From assembly GCA_050012855.1 (NCBI GenBank), contig JBEKGJ010000007.1, positions 1 through 64,000 of the forward strand: DNA of 64,000 bases, read 5' to 3'. The notes under the pieces are model-generated. The model was not told where the DNA came from. It was given only the letters and a program-made list of their open reading frames with translations, and ran no database searches. Position numbers and translations under genes: made by a program. Positions 18,291 to 27,337 of this stretch are shown here, in pieces; positions within the stretch are counted from its first letter, which is position 1; each line of letters opens with the position of its first letter. The stretch is from JAJXZJ01 sp050012855. GTDB taxonomy: Bacteria; Verrucomicrobiota; Verrucomicrobiia; Limisphaerales; J093.

Positions 18291-19955
18291 TCAGGGCTGT
18301 TCTCGCAACAAATCGCCAAAGGCGGGCAGCAGCGAGTACTTCTTTTGCCAGGGGGTGTACATGAAGCCGCGCACATTCGGAACCTGGCGGGCAAGCTGGA
18401 GCCAGCCTTTTACTTCGGTCAAATCGTCCGCATCGTAGTAACAGGCAACCAGGGTGGGAAACCCCTCTCCGGCGAGGAAGCGCAGGCTCTTTTCGCGCGG
18501 CTTACCGCCCCAGACGGCCATCACCAGGTCTTTGGGCACATGCCGCCAGGAACCGGTAAAGTCCCCGTCCACCAGGTAATAGCCGCCGTGCGCGTTGTGG
18601 CTGGGATCGAACATATCGGACCAGACATAGACCTGGGCTCCGGGGATGTGGCTCCGGAGGATTTGCGTCTGGCGGGTGACGCACCGGCCGAGCAACTCAC
18701 CCATGTTTTGCCCCCGGCACGCGCGGCAGGTGCCGCCCATACGGATCTCATCCATGTTCAAGAATACGCGGCGGGGACGGACCCTTTCGGCCAGGAGTTT
18801 GGCTTCGTGGTCGAAGATGTCGTAGAGAGCGGGCTCGGCCATGCAAACCGCGATCTGTGAGTCGTTGATCAGCATGGGGTGATACCAACTGACCCGCAGA
18901 AGCCCGCCTTCGACGATACGCCCGCCCGGCAGCAGTTTGAGCGCCCTGGCTTCGCCGGTATCGCGCCAGGGGGTGAGGTTCGGGTCAATCAAGGGCGCAT
19001 AATCCTTCCCCTCGGTGTAAGTCACTGCCCCATCCTCGCTCCGCACCGTCACCGGGGTGCCCGGCCGATGGAGAACATTAATCGGGCCGACCTCCTCCAC
19101 CGTCCAGTCATCGAGCCAGACCTTGCCGGTCTTGCCGCCCCACAAGCCTGCGTAAAGCCGGACCTTGTCCTGGTCCAGGCTGTTGAAGAGCATCATGATC
19201 TTGCGCCAGTCGCCGGTGGTAGCCAGCTTGAAGTCCCGCGGGGCAATCTCTCGATCATCTGCTGTCAGCACCAGCAAATGAAACGCGCTTGTGGGCTGTA
19301 AAGCCTCCGTCTTCACCCAGACGGTCAGGCGATAGCAGCGGTGGGGCGACACCCGGATAGTCTGCATCACCCGGCCGTGCCCGTGCGGATTGGCCGTGAA
19401 ATTCTCCAACCGCAGCGACGCCTTGCCGCTGTGTTTGACCTGCGTATCGACGAAACTGATCTCGCCAGGTTGGTCGTGAAAGTCGAAGCCCTTGAGCTTG
19501 TTCCCGTTATAGTCCTCGAACCCACCATTGACGATTTGAACGGTGTTGCTGCTCACCAACCGCGCCTCACCGGCTCTTGCGAGAAACGGAGCGTCCTCGA
19601 CCGGCAAGCCTTCGGCCAGGTTGGGGTCGTGCGAAAGGACGCCGCCACCATAGCCCACCGACAAGATTGCCGGTATCAACTCCAGGTGGTTCTGGTCGCA
19701 GGCCGCCTTGACCTCATCCAGGCGGCGAAAGTAGTCGGCGGGTTGCTGGCAAAGCGTGTCCAGGCCAAAGGAAACGACCGCGCCGTTGAATCCGTGCTGA
19801 CCCGCGGACTGGAGGATGTTGGAAATCGCGGCCACATCGCTGTCCTTTCCCAGTCCCCAGCCGAAAACCCAGACGAACCGGTCGGCGTAGGGTTCGGCGG
19901 CACCGAGTCGGACAACAAGACCGCCAAGACAGGCGAGCAGGAAGAATCTTTTCAT
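18291..19955 (-). CDS. Secreted carbohydrate-binding protein, putative glycoside hydrolase
   Basis: The start at 19955 (MKRFFLLACLGGLVVRLGAA) gives a signal peptide; the frame is open further upstream but without support. The 554-residue protein has an N-terminal segment that looks like the first strands of a TIM barrel (FVWVFGWGLGK, FNGAVVSFGLDTL), an inserted CBM4/9-like beta-sandwich from about residue 135 ('VNGGFEDYNG', 'HSGKASLRLENF'), and a second barrel-like half with 'FLNMDEIRMGG' and 'VYVWSDMFDPSHNA'. The D-E in NMDEI and the WSDMFDP segment resemble GH20-like active-site strands. The exact family is not certain. Part of its 5' end is duplicated in inverted orientation at 17954. Confidence 0.65.
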   Translation of the reverse strand: MKRFFLLACLGGLVVRLGAAEPYADRFVWVFGWGLGKDSDVAAISNILQSAGQHGFNGAVVSFGLDTLCQQPADYFRRLDEVKAACDQNHLELIPAILSVGYGGGVLSHDPNLAEGLPVEDAPFLARAGEARLVSSNTVQIVNGGFEDYNGNKLKGFDFHDQPGEISFVDTQVKHSGKASLRLENFTANPHGHGRVMQTIRVSPHRCYRLTVWVKTEALQPTSAFHLLVLTADDREIAPRDFKLATTGDWRKIMMLFNSLDQDKVRLYAGLWGGKTGKVWLDDWTVEEVGPINVLHRPGTPVTVRSEDGAVTYTEGKDYAPLIDPNLTPWRDTGEARALKLLPGGRIVEGGLLRVSWYHPMLINDSQIAVCMAEPALYDIFDHEAKLLAERVRPRRVFLNMDEIRMGGTCRACRGQNMGELLGRCVTRQTQILRSHIPGAQVYVWSDMFDPSHNAHGGYYLVDGDFTGSWRHVPKDLVMAVWGGKPREKSLRFLAGEGFPTLVACYYDADDLTEVKGWLQLARQVPNVRGFMYTPWQKKYSLLPAFGDLLREQP

Positions 19956-20245
19956 AAAGCGTGCACCACAGTAATTGCGAACACCCTTGGGCGGCTGCCA
20001 ACCGTGGCGCAGTATCAGCACGAGGCGAGCATGTGTCAATCCAGGTTCAAATGCCGCCCCTTGGCCGATCGCAACCTCAATTGGAACATCAAGGCGATGT
20101 AAAAGCTGGAGCTTCAGGCCCTTGCTGGTGTGGCGAAGGAAACGGGCCAAACGATCGCAAACGCATAAAATCAGCAAAACTGGGGGATCAAGTATGGGCA
20201 CTCAGGGGCAACCAGTTCCACGTAAGACATGGGTTATGAGCGTGA

Positions 20246-21319
20246 TCAGCCTCCAGGGAGGGCCGGTTGCTGTGGGATGACGCCCCCCCGTTCCAGGGCC
20301 AGCAGGTATTCCTTGCGGCGCAGACCGCCACCATAGCCGCCGAGCGTTCCGTCTTTTCTCACGACCCGGTGGCAGGGGATCAGAATGGCGAGCCGGTTAA
20401 GACCGTTGGCGCGACCGACCGCCCGCACCGCGCGCGGCGCACTGATCGCCGCCGCCACCCCCTCATAAGAGCGGGTTTCGCCAAACGGGATCGCCCGCAA
20501 CTGTTCCCAGACCCGCCGCTGGAACACCGTGCCCGGATAGAGCAACGGCACGGTGAACGATCTTAAGTTCCCGGCGAAGTAACGCGCGAGCTGGTCGCGC
20601 AACGCTTTCGTGTGTTCGTTCGTTCCGGGGACAACCGGCAACCCGATGAGCCGGCGGACCGCTTTGAATTGCGTCTCCAACATCCGGTGATCGGTGAATT
20701 CGAGCAGGCAGATGCCCTTGGCGGTGGCGCCGGCCAATAGCGGTCCGAGGGGGCTGTTAATCCAGGTGACGCGCACGCACTCGCCGTGGCGGTACGCGCC
20801 GGGGGGCTCGCCGAACAGACGGATGAAGGCGTCGCGAAAACCGCTGTGCGAATCGTAGCCGCTGTCAAACACCGCGGCATCGAGGGACATCCCCTCGCGA
20901 ATGCGATGCAGAACGGCCGAGAGCCGGCGCGCGCGGGCGAACGCCTGGAAGGTCATGCCATAGCGACGTTGGAAATAGCGGCGCACCGTGGCGGGATCGG
21001 TCCCGCGCGCCTGCAAATCGCTTTCGGTCAGGCGGCGCAAAGGCTCCCGTTCGACGTCGGCGAGCAGTTTCGCCGCCCAGGAAGGCTGGTCGTCATGCTG
21101 CAAAGGCTGGCACCGCCGACAGGGGCGAAAGCCGGCGGCCAGCGCCGCTTGCGCGGTGGCGAAGAACTCCACGTTTTCCGGACGCGGTTTGCGCGCGGGG
21201 CAGGTGGGTCGGCAGAAGATGCCGGTGGTGCGCACGCCAAGGAAAAAGAGCCCGTGGTAGGCGGGATCGCGTTCGAGGTAGGCCCGTTCCATCTCGGCGC
21301 GGGGCGGCAATTGTTTCAT
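20246..21319 (-). CDS. ada: Ada: methylphosphotriester/O6-methylguanine-DNA methyltransferase and regulator
   Basis: The 357-residue protein has the full Ada layout. The N-terminal zinc domain has four cysteines (C36, C40, C67, C70, in GIFCRPTCPARKP and FRPCRRCQP), one of which accepts methyl groups from phosphotriesters. An AraC-type helix-turn-helix region follows at about residues 85-180 (VRRYFQRRYGMTFQAFAR). The C-terminal methyltransferase has the active-site motif IPCHRVV near residue 319. On methylation the protein should activate alkylation-damage genes, including itself. No alkA or alkB is adjacent. Confidence 0.93.
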   Translation of the reverse strand: MKQLPPRAEMERAYLERDPAYHGLFFLGVRTTGIFCRPTCPARKPRPENVEFFATAQAALAAGFRPCRRCQPLQHDDQPSWAAKLLADVEREPLRRLTESDLQARGTDPATVRRYFQRRYGMTFQAFARARRLSAVLHRIREGMSLDAAVFDSGYDSHSGFRDAFIRLFGEPPGAYRHGECVRVTWINSPLGPLLAGATAKGICLLEFTDHRMLETQFKAVRRLIGLPVVPGTNEHTKALRDQLARYFAGNLRSFTVPLLYPGTVFQRRVWEQLRAIPFGETRSYEGVAAAISAPRAVRAVGRANGLNRLAILIPCHRVVRKDGTLGGYGGGLRRKEYLLALERGGVIPQQPALPGG

Positions 21320-21577
21320 GTGGGCAAATTACCCCGCCAGGCCGGCGGCCTGCCACCGATTTTCAGGCGTGGATGTCTGCGTGGATCCCAATGGCAAGGG
21401 GACACGCTCCCAGGCCTGGGTGCTTACCTTGCGACCCGGCAACTCCAGATTGCACCCAAACTCGCCGCGGCCGGCTTGCACCAGCGGCTCGTCAGCGCCC
21501 CACCAAGATAATGCAATGTCTTGGGTTTTTCGGCGGGAGCTTCGTCGCACCTCAATCTCCACGGAAACTGACCATTC

Positions 21578-21793
21578 CTAAGGCCAAGCGGGCAGGCCCC
21601 ATTGCGGACGCGGGTCCGGTGGTGTCGGCGACTTCCATTCGGGGTTATACTGCTTCCAGTCCCGATCCGACTGTTCACTCCAGCGCACGCAGCCTCCGGC
21701 CAGAGCCGCCAGCCAGACCAGCCCAAGCCCGGTGATCAGCCGTCCGCGCTTCGCCAACACCAGGCGTCGCTGTCGCTTGTTTGAATGACTCAT
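21578..21793 (-). CDS. Small putative lipoprotein
   Basis: The 71-residue protein starts at the ATG at 21793 (MSHSNKRQRRLVLAKRG), has a hydrophobic run and a lipobox-like L-A-G-G-C, then a short polar tail rich in W, P and D. No family is recognised. The dispersed repeat copy B lies 66 bp upstream on the same strand and may have brought its promoter. Such a short lipoprotein with a strongly basic leader is plausible but unproven. Confidence 0.45.
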   Translation of the reverse strand: MSHSNKRQRRLVLAKRGRLITGLGLVWLAALAGGCVRWSEQSDRDWKQYNPEWKSPTPPDPRPQWGLPAWP

Positions 21794-22114
21794 GGTGTGT
21801 ATGCCTACGAGTGTTTCAAGCGACCGGGATTGCGGACAGTGTCCTGATTTGCCGTTTTCCGGAGCGCGGCTGTGTCGGAGACCAGCCGCAGCGCCACCGT
21901 CAATTGGGCGTGCTGGAATACGCCTGACGCGGCGGAGTTGTTCATGCTGCTGCGGCTGAGGCGGCGCGCGCGCTCCGTCCATATCGGGAGACTCCCGGAT
22001 TGCGGGCTGATGTCGTCATGGGCGTGGGGCCGGTCCGGTGACTCCACATCATCTGCGGCCTGCCGGCCCACTGCGGGCGCCAGGCGGTGACGGTGATGGA
22101 GTTGCACATCGACT
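21794..22114. other. Intergenic stretch with a dispersed repeat copy
   Basis: The stretch holds repeat copy B (21859-21958) and a 17-mer (21834-21850) that recurs in the same form, on the other strand, at 36997-37013. No further gene is supported. Confidence 0.5.
21859..21958 (-). repeat. Dispersed 100-bp repeat, copy B
   Basis: Its reverse complement aligns over 100 bp without gaps to 12319-12418. The minus-strand frame reads 'NNSAASGV...VALRLVSDTAALR'. Confidence 0.7.
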
Positions 22115-22654
22115 TCACGGCTGTTGATTGGTGCTGTGCGTCTCAATCAACTGTTCAACCTCATGCCGGAACTGTCCGGGTGTCGTGTTGGTAACGTGGG
22201 CCGGTAAAAGCAGTTTGCTCAGGTCTCCGTTAATATCGTTCCACTTCTGGATGGTCGAAATGTCGGCCGGGTAGAAAACTCCGTTCGTGGCCATGAATGC
22301 GTCCAGGATGACGCCCTCCTTCGTGCCTATCATGACAGACTTCACTTCTCTGGAAGGGCCAAACTCACAACTCACGGAATAGGGAGAACCAGCCTCCGTC
22401 GTGAATCCAGATGACTTTGGCGCGGCGACGAACTCGCCAACAAGCAAACCACGATAGTAAAACCGATGCATCTGCATGGCTTCTGGCTTGGCAGAAATGA
22501 AGCGCACGAGATTGGTCTGCCCTTCCCGCGTGAACACATCGCTCGTGTCCAAGGTGCCTGACTTGTTCGTCCTGACCGTGCTGACGACTTGGATGCCGGT
22601 GTCCGTCGCAAGAACCGCCGCAGACGACAAAACCAGCGCGAGGAGCCTTTTCAT
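22115..22654 (-). CDS. Exported protein of unknown function
   Basis: The 179-residue protein begins MKRLLALVLSSAAVLATDTG, a signal peptide. The body shows alternating polar and hydrophobic strands ('GTLDTSDVFTREGQTNLVR', 'RFYYRGLLVGEFV') and no cysteines apart from one, and resembles no family I can name. It stands alone between repeats. The good codon texture and signal peptide argue that it is a real gene. Confidence 0.65.
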   Translation of the reverse strand: MKRLLALVLSSAAVLATDTGIQVVSTVRTNKSGTLDTSDVFTREGQTNLVRFISAKPEAMQMHRFYYRGLLVGEFVAAPKSSGFTTEAGSPYSVSCEFGPSREVKSVMIGTKEGVILDAFMATNGVFYPADISTIQKWNDINGDLSKLLLPAHVTNTTPGQFRHEVEQLIETHSTNQQP

Positions 22655-22768
22655 GGCGTGCGGACGGGGTCTGTGGAGCAGAGTGAGCCAGCCTTGGAGA
22701 GGTTCGCTGGGAACGCCTCATGGTATCCCCCTGCAATCCCGAAGCACTCGCCGTCAGCAGCCAGTTTC

Positions 22769-22847
22769 CGTTTCATCGTCCAGGTGTTCAATGCCAGCCG
22801 CTCGTGTGAGAAGCTGGGCGAACAGTCGGGAGTGTAGCACGACCGCC
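22769..22847 (+). repeat. Dispersed ~80-bp repeat C, copy 1
   Basis: The segment aligns to 38399-38478 with one single-base gap and roughly three quarters identity by eye. In one plus-strand frame both copies read 'VF.AS.....L.EQS.V' and stop. Confidence 0.6.
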
Positions 22848-22931
22848 GTTGGGCACAAGACGCGAAATCAGCGTCACCGAGAGCAAACCAACTGCCACCA
22901 AAGCAAGACTGGCGAGGATAACTCTTCTCAT
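22788..22931 (-). CDS. 47-residue single-span membrane peptide at the end of the acetylation operon
   Basis: The ATG at 22931 overlaps the TGA of the upstream AlgJ-like gene (ATGA), the same junction type as in most of this operon. The peptide (MRRVILASLALVAVGLLSV...) is one hydrophobic helix with a basic start and a short polar tail that runs into repeat C. It may be a real small subunit or a chance frame; the coupled start is the main support. Confidence 0.4.
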   Translation of the reverse strand: MRRVILASLALVAVGLLSVTLISRLVPNGGRATLPTVRPASHTSGWH

Positions 22932-24067
22932 GGCTTGGGCTCCGGCGGCAAGGGGACGTGCTGCCAGCCCTCGGTGCCGAGACGCAGGTCGCGTTCGACG
23001 AATTCCCAGACCACGACTTTCTTCCCGGCCAGCCACTGCGGGCGACGAAACAGTTCCTGGCGCACCAACGTGGAGGCCCCGCCGTCGTTCACGATGCTGG
23101 TCAGCGGGCGGCCCAGCGCGCGCGCAAGGTGCGCGATGAAACCGGCGTGGCCGGGCTCGTCCTGCTCGTAGATGCGCAGGAAGCTGTCGCCCAAAACCAG
23201 CACCGGCGAAGCCGGATCGTCAGCGTACGGTGCGCCATCGGCATGGCGGACGATTTGTTCCGCCGCGATGGGTTCGGGGGCGAGGCGCGCTTCGATCGGC
23301 AGCGAACGCAGCATCCGCACGAGGTCGCCGGGCCGCTGGATGGGTGCGGGCCGGAGGTCGTAGGTGACGGCGCCACGCGCCAGCAGGCCGCGCGCGAGGA
23401 TGTGCTCGGCGACGGCTCCGGCAGCCAGTTCCATGCCGGCCGGCGACCAGTGGCTGTCCTGGGCGAGGTAAAGTCCCGTCGCGGATTGTTCGCGGGCGTG
23501 GCGATAGATCGCAAACAGGTCCATGACTTCGAGGCCGACCTGTTCGCATTGCGCGAGAAACTCGCGCGTCTCGGCGCCGATGACGCGGGCGGGCGGCGTG
23601 GCGCGGCCCGCAAGTTTGTCGGGATAGACGCTCTCTTTGTTCGGTGCCGACATAAGGATGAGTTCAATGCCGCGCGCGGCGAGCTGGTCGCGAAAATCCA
23701 GCACCGCCGCCAACGCCTCGCGCGGCATGGAGTCGCCGGGCCGGGGGCGTTGCGTGAGGCAGGAAAGGCCGGGCTGGTAAAAGAGCCAGCCGTCGCGGCC
23801 GACCATGGCCTTCTCGCCGGCTTCGTGGAGGCCGAAGAATTGCGCGGCTTGCATCCATGGGCGCAATGCGCGGGCCACCACGCTCGCCTCCTCTAGCGCG
23901 TGTTCGCCCGCGCGCAGATTGGCCTGGGTCGGCCGGCGCGTGACGAGTTCGAGCACTTGCGGCCATTCGCCGCGCCGGGCTTCGACCACGGTCTGAAGCA
24001 GCGGGACGCCGGCAAGCATGGCCAGGAAGGCGGCGATGAGGAAACGGTTGGGCCAGGCGGCATTCAT
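22928..24067 (-). CDS. AlgJ/AlgX-like SGNH-type O-acetyltransferase, membrane-anchored
   Basis: The start at 24067 overlaps the upstream stop (ATGA). The 379-residue protein has one N-terminal membrane helix (FLIAAFLAMLAGVPLL) and an extracytoplasmic domain of the alginate-type acetyltransferase family: 'GRDGWLFYQPG', 'APNKESVYPDKL', the D-S-H catalytic pair in YLAQDSHWSPAG, and the nucleophile motif LVLGDSFLR near residue 288. Such proteins take acetyl groups delivered by an MBOAT protein and place them on a polysaccharide. The MBOAT partner is two genes upstream in the same operon. Confidence 0.88.
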   Translation of the reverse strand: MNAAWPNRFLIAAFLAMLAGVPLLQTVVEARRGEWPQVLELVTRRPTQANLRAGEHALEEASVVARALRPWMQAAQFFGLHEAGEKAMVGRDGWLFYQPGLSCLTQRPRPGDSMPREALAAVLDFRDQLAARGIELILMSAPNKESVYPDKLAGRATPPARVIGAETREFLAQCEQVGLEVMDLFAIYRHAREQSATGLYLAQDSHWSPAGMELAAGAVAEHILARGLLARGAVTYDLRPAPIQRPGDLVRMLRSLPIEARLAPEPIAAEQIVRHADGAPYADDPASPVLVLGDSFLRIYEQDEPGHAGFIAHLARALGRPLTSIVNDGGASTLVRQELFRRPQWLAGKKVVVWEFVERDLRLGTEGWQHVPLPPEPKP

Positions 24068-25446
24068 TCCAATGACCAGTAGTGAATGGCCCACGGTTCG
24101 AGCTTCAGCGAGATCGTCTGATCGCCGGATTTGATGGTCTGGAGCGGGTCGGGGCGGAGGCGCTGGTTTTCATCCGCTCCGGCGCCGGTGGCGTCGAGGA
24201 TGACGTGGCGGGCGCGCATGTCCTTCGGCAACGCGGCCAGGCGCAACTCGACCTGGACCGGCTCGCCGGAAAAGTTCCACAGCAGGAGATTGTGCATCTG
24301 AAGTTGCGAGTCGTGGGTGGCGAACCCGTGGACCTTGGGGTTGCTCGAGGTGACCCGCAGGCGTTCGCCCGCCAGACGCGAAAGGAGTTTGAAGGCGAAA
24401 TAGGCGGGGCGAACCTGGTTCTGGTAATCGAACAAGCCGTCGAACTGGGGCTGACGGTTCCACCAGCGAGTCATGAACGCGGTGCCGCCCGGCGAAAAGT
24501 AGCGCGCGAAAGTGTCGTAGGCCACGTACCAGTCACGGATATGGTAGTAACACGACCAGTCAAGGCCCGCGTCTTTCATCTGCCAGATGGTCTCGGCGAC
24601 GTAGCAGGGTTGAAAGCGCGGGTCGAGCGGCGGGTTCATGAGGTCCATGTTCCACTCGTCGAGGAAGGTCTCCGGCTTCAACGCGGGACGTTGGTCCAGC
24701 AGACCACGCGCGTATTTGATCGTCTCGCGAATCGCGTCAGGACTGCTGCTGTAAAGATGCCAGGAAACGAAGTGCAATGGGGCGCCGTTGGTCGCGCAGC
24801 AGTCGAGCAGCGCGGGGAAGATCGGCGACCGCACGTTCGCCAGCGCGGGGCCGCCCACGCGGGCCGACGGGTCGGCGCGCAAAATGGCCGCCGCCGTGTG
24901 CCGGTAGTAGCGCACATAGCTGGGCGGCTCGAACCGGTAGGGTGTGCCGCCGTCCTCGCCGATGTCCACCTCGTTGCCCACCTCCCAATAGCGGAGGCCC
25001 GTCCCGCGATCGCGGTAGTGCTTCACAACCTGGAAGATGAGTTCGTCCCACGCGGCGTAGTCCCGCGGTTCGACGATGCGATCGTTGATTTCGGGAAAGA
25101 GCACGCGCGGTTTGAAGCAGAGACACATCAGCGGCTGCGCGCCGGTCGCGCGGATGGTGTCCACCACGCGGTCGAGCGTGTCGAAGTGGTAGCGCCCCGG
25201 CGCCGGCAGGAGGTTGAAGTACTCCTGCACAAACAGCCGGATGACGGCGGGATGCAGCGCGCGGATTTCGGCCACGCGGCTGTCGAACATGGGCTGCTCG
25301 GAGAGCCCGCCCTGGCCCAGGGCCATCTGCTCGATGCGCATCGGCCCGAGCGGGTCGTTGAATCCGACGGTGACCTCGATGTTTTGCGCGAGCGCCGACA
25401 CGGCGCAACCGAGCGCGAGCAGGTGGCAGAGGGGTTTGGCATTCAT
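24064..25446 (-). CDS. GH39-like secreted glycosidase
   Basis: The 460-residue protein has a signal peptide (ending near ALAQN, residue 21) and a TIM barrel with two well placed acids: E159 in YWEVGNEVD as acid/base and E264 in FLDEWNMD as nucleophile. This is the GH39-like clan GH-A arrangement seen in beta-xylosidases and in PslG. A C-terminal beta domain completes it (LLLWNFSGEPVQVELRL). Within an O-acetyltransferase operon, a role in trimming or releasing the exopolysaccharide is inferred. It starts 7 bp after the MBOAT stop and overlaps the next gene by ATGA. Confidence 0.8.
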   Translation of the reverse strand: MNAKPLCHLLALGCAVSALAQNIEVTVGFNDPLGPMRIEQMALGQGGLSEQPMFDSRVAEIRALHPAVIRLFVQEYFNLLPAPGRYHFDTLDRVVDTIRATGAQPLMCLCFKPRVLFPEINDRIVEPRDYAAWDELIFQVVKHYRDRGTGLRYWEVGNEVDIGEDGGTPYRFEPPSYVRYYRHTAAAILRADPSARVGGPALANVRSPIFPALLDCCATNGAPLHFVSWHLYSSSPDAIRETIKYARGLLDQRPALKPETFLDEWNMDLMNPPLDPRFQPCYVAETIWQMKDAGLDWSCYYHIRDWYVAYDTFARYFSPGGTAFMTRWWNRQPQFDGLFDYQNQVRPAYFAFKLLSRLAGERLRVTSSNPKVHGFATHDSQLQMHNLLLWNFSGEPVQVELRLAALPKDMRARHVILDATGAGADENQRLRPDPLQTIKSGDQTISLKLEPWAIHYWSLE

Positions 25447-25453
25447 GGGGGCA

Positions 25454-26863
25454 TCAGAATTGGAAATAAAGAAACGGGTTCAGGGTCTGCGAGAACATCG
25501 CCATGAGCGCGAAGGCAAACGCGGGGACGAGGATCAATGCCTTCGGCCACGTCAGCGAAGCGCTCCACTCGTGCGCCTGGCGCGGGGCGAAGAGGCAGAG
25601 GGCGGCGATGGCCATGAGCGCGAGTTTGCCGGGGGCGAACACTTGCGCCCCAAGCAGCGCCGTGGTCTCGGTTGACATGCCGCCGCCAAACAGCGCGCGG
25701 AAATATGCCAGCGCGCCCGGGAGGGTTTCGGCGCGGAACCAGACCCACGAACCGAGCACGAGAACGAAAGTCAGCGCGATGCGCACGGGATGCGGCAGGC
25801 GCTGGTAGAGGGGCTTGCGGTCCGCCCAGCGCTCGGCAATGAGCAGCGCGCCGTGGTACGCGCCCCAGACGACGAAGGTCCAGTTCGCGCCGTGCCACAA
25901 ACCGCCGAGCAACATCACGATGGCGAGATTGACATAGGTGCGCCCGACACCAAGCCGGTTGCCCCCGAGGGGAATGTACAGGTAATCGCGCAGGAACGTG
26001 CTCAACGAAATGTGCCACCGCCGCCAGAAGTCGGTGATGCTGTCCGCGTGATACGGCGCGTTGAAATTCCGCTGGAACTCGAAGCCGAACATCCGGCCCA
26101 GGCCGACGGCCATGTCGGAGTAGCCGGCGAAGTCGAAATAGATCTGCAACGCGTAGGCGAGCACGCCGCACCACGCGGCGGGCGCATCGAGCGTCTGCGC
26201 GCCGAACGCGGCATCGGCGACGCGACCGATCGGGTTGGCGAGCAGGACCTTTTTGGCGAAGCCGAGAATGAACAGCGCCACGCCGGACGCGAAGCGTTCC
26301 GCGTGGTGCGACCGGTCGCGCAGGTCGTGGGCGATGGTGTTGTAGCGGATGATCGGTCCGGCGATCGATTGCGGAAACAGCGCGATGTAGCAGGCGAAAT
26401 CCGCAAACGAGCGCGCGGCAGGCGCGACTCCGCGATAGACGTCAATCGCGTAGCTCAGCGCGTGAAAGATGTAAAACGAGATGCCGATCGGCAGGATGAT
26501 CCGCCAGACCCGCACGCCGCCCGCGCCGAACGCTGCCAGGACGTGATTCAGGTTCGTTTGGAAGAAACCGCAGTACTTGAAAAAACACAGCAAGCCGAGG
26601 CTTACGACGATGGCCGCGGTGACCGCGGCACGCCGTTGCCGCGCGGTTGCGCCGGGCCGCGCGATAAGCCGGCCGCAGGCGTAGTTGACCGTCGTGACAA
26701 AGAACATCAGCAGCACGAACCACGGATTCCACCAGCCGTAGAAGAGGTAGCTCGTCAGGAGCAGCCACGCGTTGCGCCACGTCGAGCGGGCGGGCAGCGC
26801 GTAATACCCCGCCAGCACCAGCGGCAGAAAATAAAAGACAAAAATGTGCGAGGTGAAAACCAT
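25454..26863 (-). CDS. AlgI-like MBOAT O-acyltransferase
   Basis: The 469-residue polytopic protein belongs to the MBOAT family of AlgI/DltB/PatA type. It shows the N-terminal 'FVFYFLPLVLAGYYALP', the mid motif 'GISFYIFHALSYAIDVYRG', 'FDFAGYSDMAVGLGRMFGF', 'FWRRWHISLSTFLRDYLYIPLGG' (His 284) and the catalytic His 324 in GLWHGANWTF. It should move acetyl groups across the membrane to the AlgJ-like partner. It begins 6 bp after the lipoprotein gene and 7 bp before the GH39-like gene. Confidence 0.95.
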   Translation of the reverse strand: MVFTSHIFVFYFLPLVLAGYYALPARSTWRNAWLLLTSYLFYGWWNPWFVLLMFFVTTVNYACGRLIARPGATARQRRAAVTAAIVVSLGLLCFFKYCGFFQTNLNHVLAAFGAGGVRVWRIILPIGISFYIFHALSYAIDVYRGVAPAARSFADFACYIALFPQSIAGPIIRYNTIAHDLRDRSHHAERFASGVALFILGFAKKVLLANPIGRVADAAFGAQTLDAPAAWCGVLAYALQIYFDFAGYSDMAVGLGRMFGFEFQRNFNAPYHADSITDFWRRWHISLSTFLRDYLYIPLGGNRLGVGRTYVNLAIVMLLGGLWHGANWTFVVWGAYHGALLIAERWADRKPLYQRLPHPVRIALTFVLVLGSWVWFRAETLPGALAYFRALFGGGMSTETTALLGAQVFAPGKLALMAIAALCLFAPRQAHEWSASLTWPKALILVPAFAFALMAMFSQTLNPFLYFQF

Positions 26864-26869
26864 CGCGCG

Positions 26870-27337
26870 CTAATCCGCGTCGTTGGTCCAGACCGCCCAA
26901 TACGACGGGCCGGCGTGTTTGCCGAAGTATTTGTCCACAATGCCGCCCATGAAGAAGTCGTCCATCGGCGTGGCGAGTGCCATGCGCTGAAGCTGACCGG
27001 CGCGAAACTGCCGGGAGTTGCCGCCAATGCTCTTCGCCCGCTGGTCCGCAGCCTCCGCGCGCGGTTTCCACGGGTCGTAATGCCCGACGTAAATCACGGC
27101 GCCCTTTGCCACCGGGCCGCGATGCACGGCGACGACCTCGTATTTCAGGATCGTCGCGTAGTCGTACAGTTCACGGTGGAACACCGCGCCCTCGGGCACT
27201 TCGACGAGCCGGGCGGTGACCTCGACCGTGCCCAGCGTTTTCACCTGGGCGTCCTCGCCCGATTTCGGTTGGCCACAGGAAACCGCGAGCAAGGCCAGGG
27301 TGAACAGGAGCGCGACCGTGATGAAGGGCGTTTTCAT
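26870..27337 (-). CDS. Operon lipoprotein of unknown function
   Basis: The 155-residue protein has a lipoprotein signal (FTLALLAVSC, Cys 21). The body opens with a beta-rich stretch (VEVTARLVEVPEG, LKYEVVAVHRGPVAKGAVIYVGHYDPW) and ends with 'GPSYWAVWTNDAD'. Related small proteins accompany AlgI/AlgJ genes in other bacteria, so a structural or accessory role in acetylation is inferred. The ATG overlaps the upstream TGA. Confidence 0.75.
   Translation of the reverse strand: MKTPFITVALLFTLALLAVSCGQPKSGEDAQVKTLGTVEVTARLVEVPEGAVFHRELYDYATILKYEVVAVHRGPVAKGAVIYVGHYDPWKPRAEAADQRAKSIGGNSRQFRAGQLQRMALATPMDDFFMGGIVDKYFGKHAGPSYWAVWTNDAD

Noticed and set aside
17381..18394. A 337-residue minus-strand frame in the gene-poor stretch, considered as an integrase
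   Set aside because: It has no tyrosine-recombinase motifs (no R...HxxR...Y), reads antisense through the duplicated fragment and is Arg/Pro-rich.
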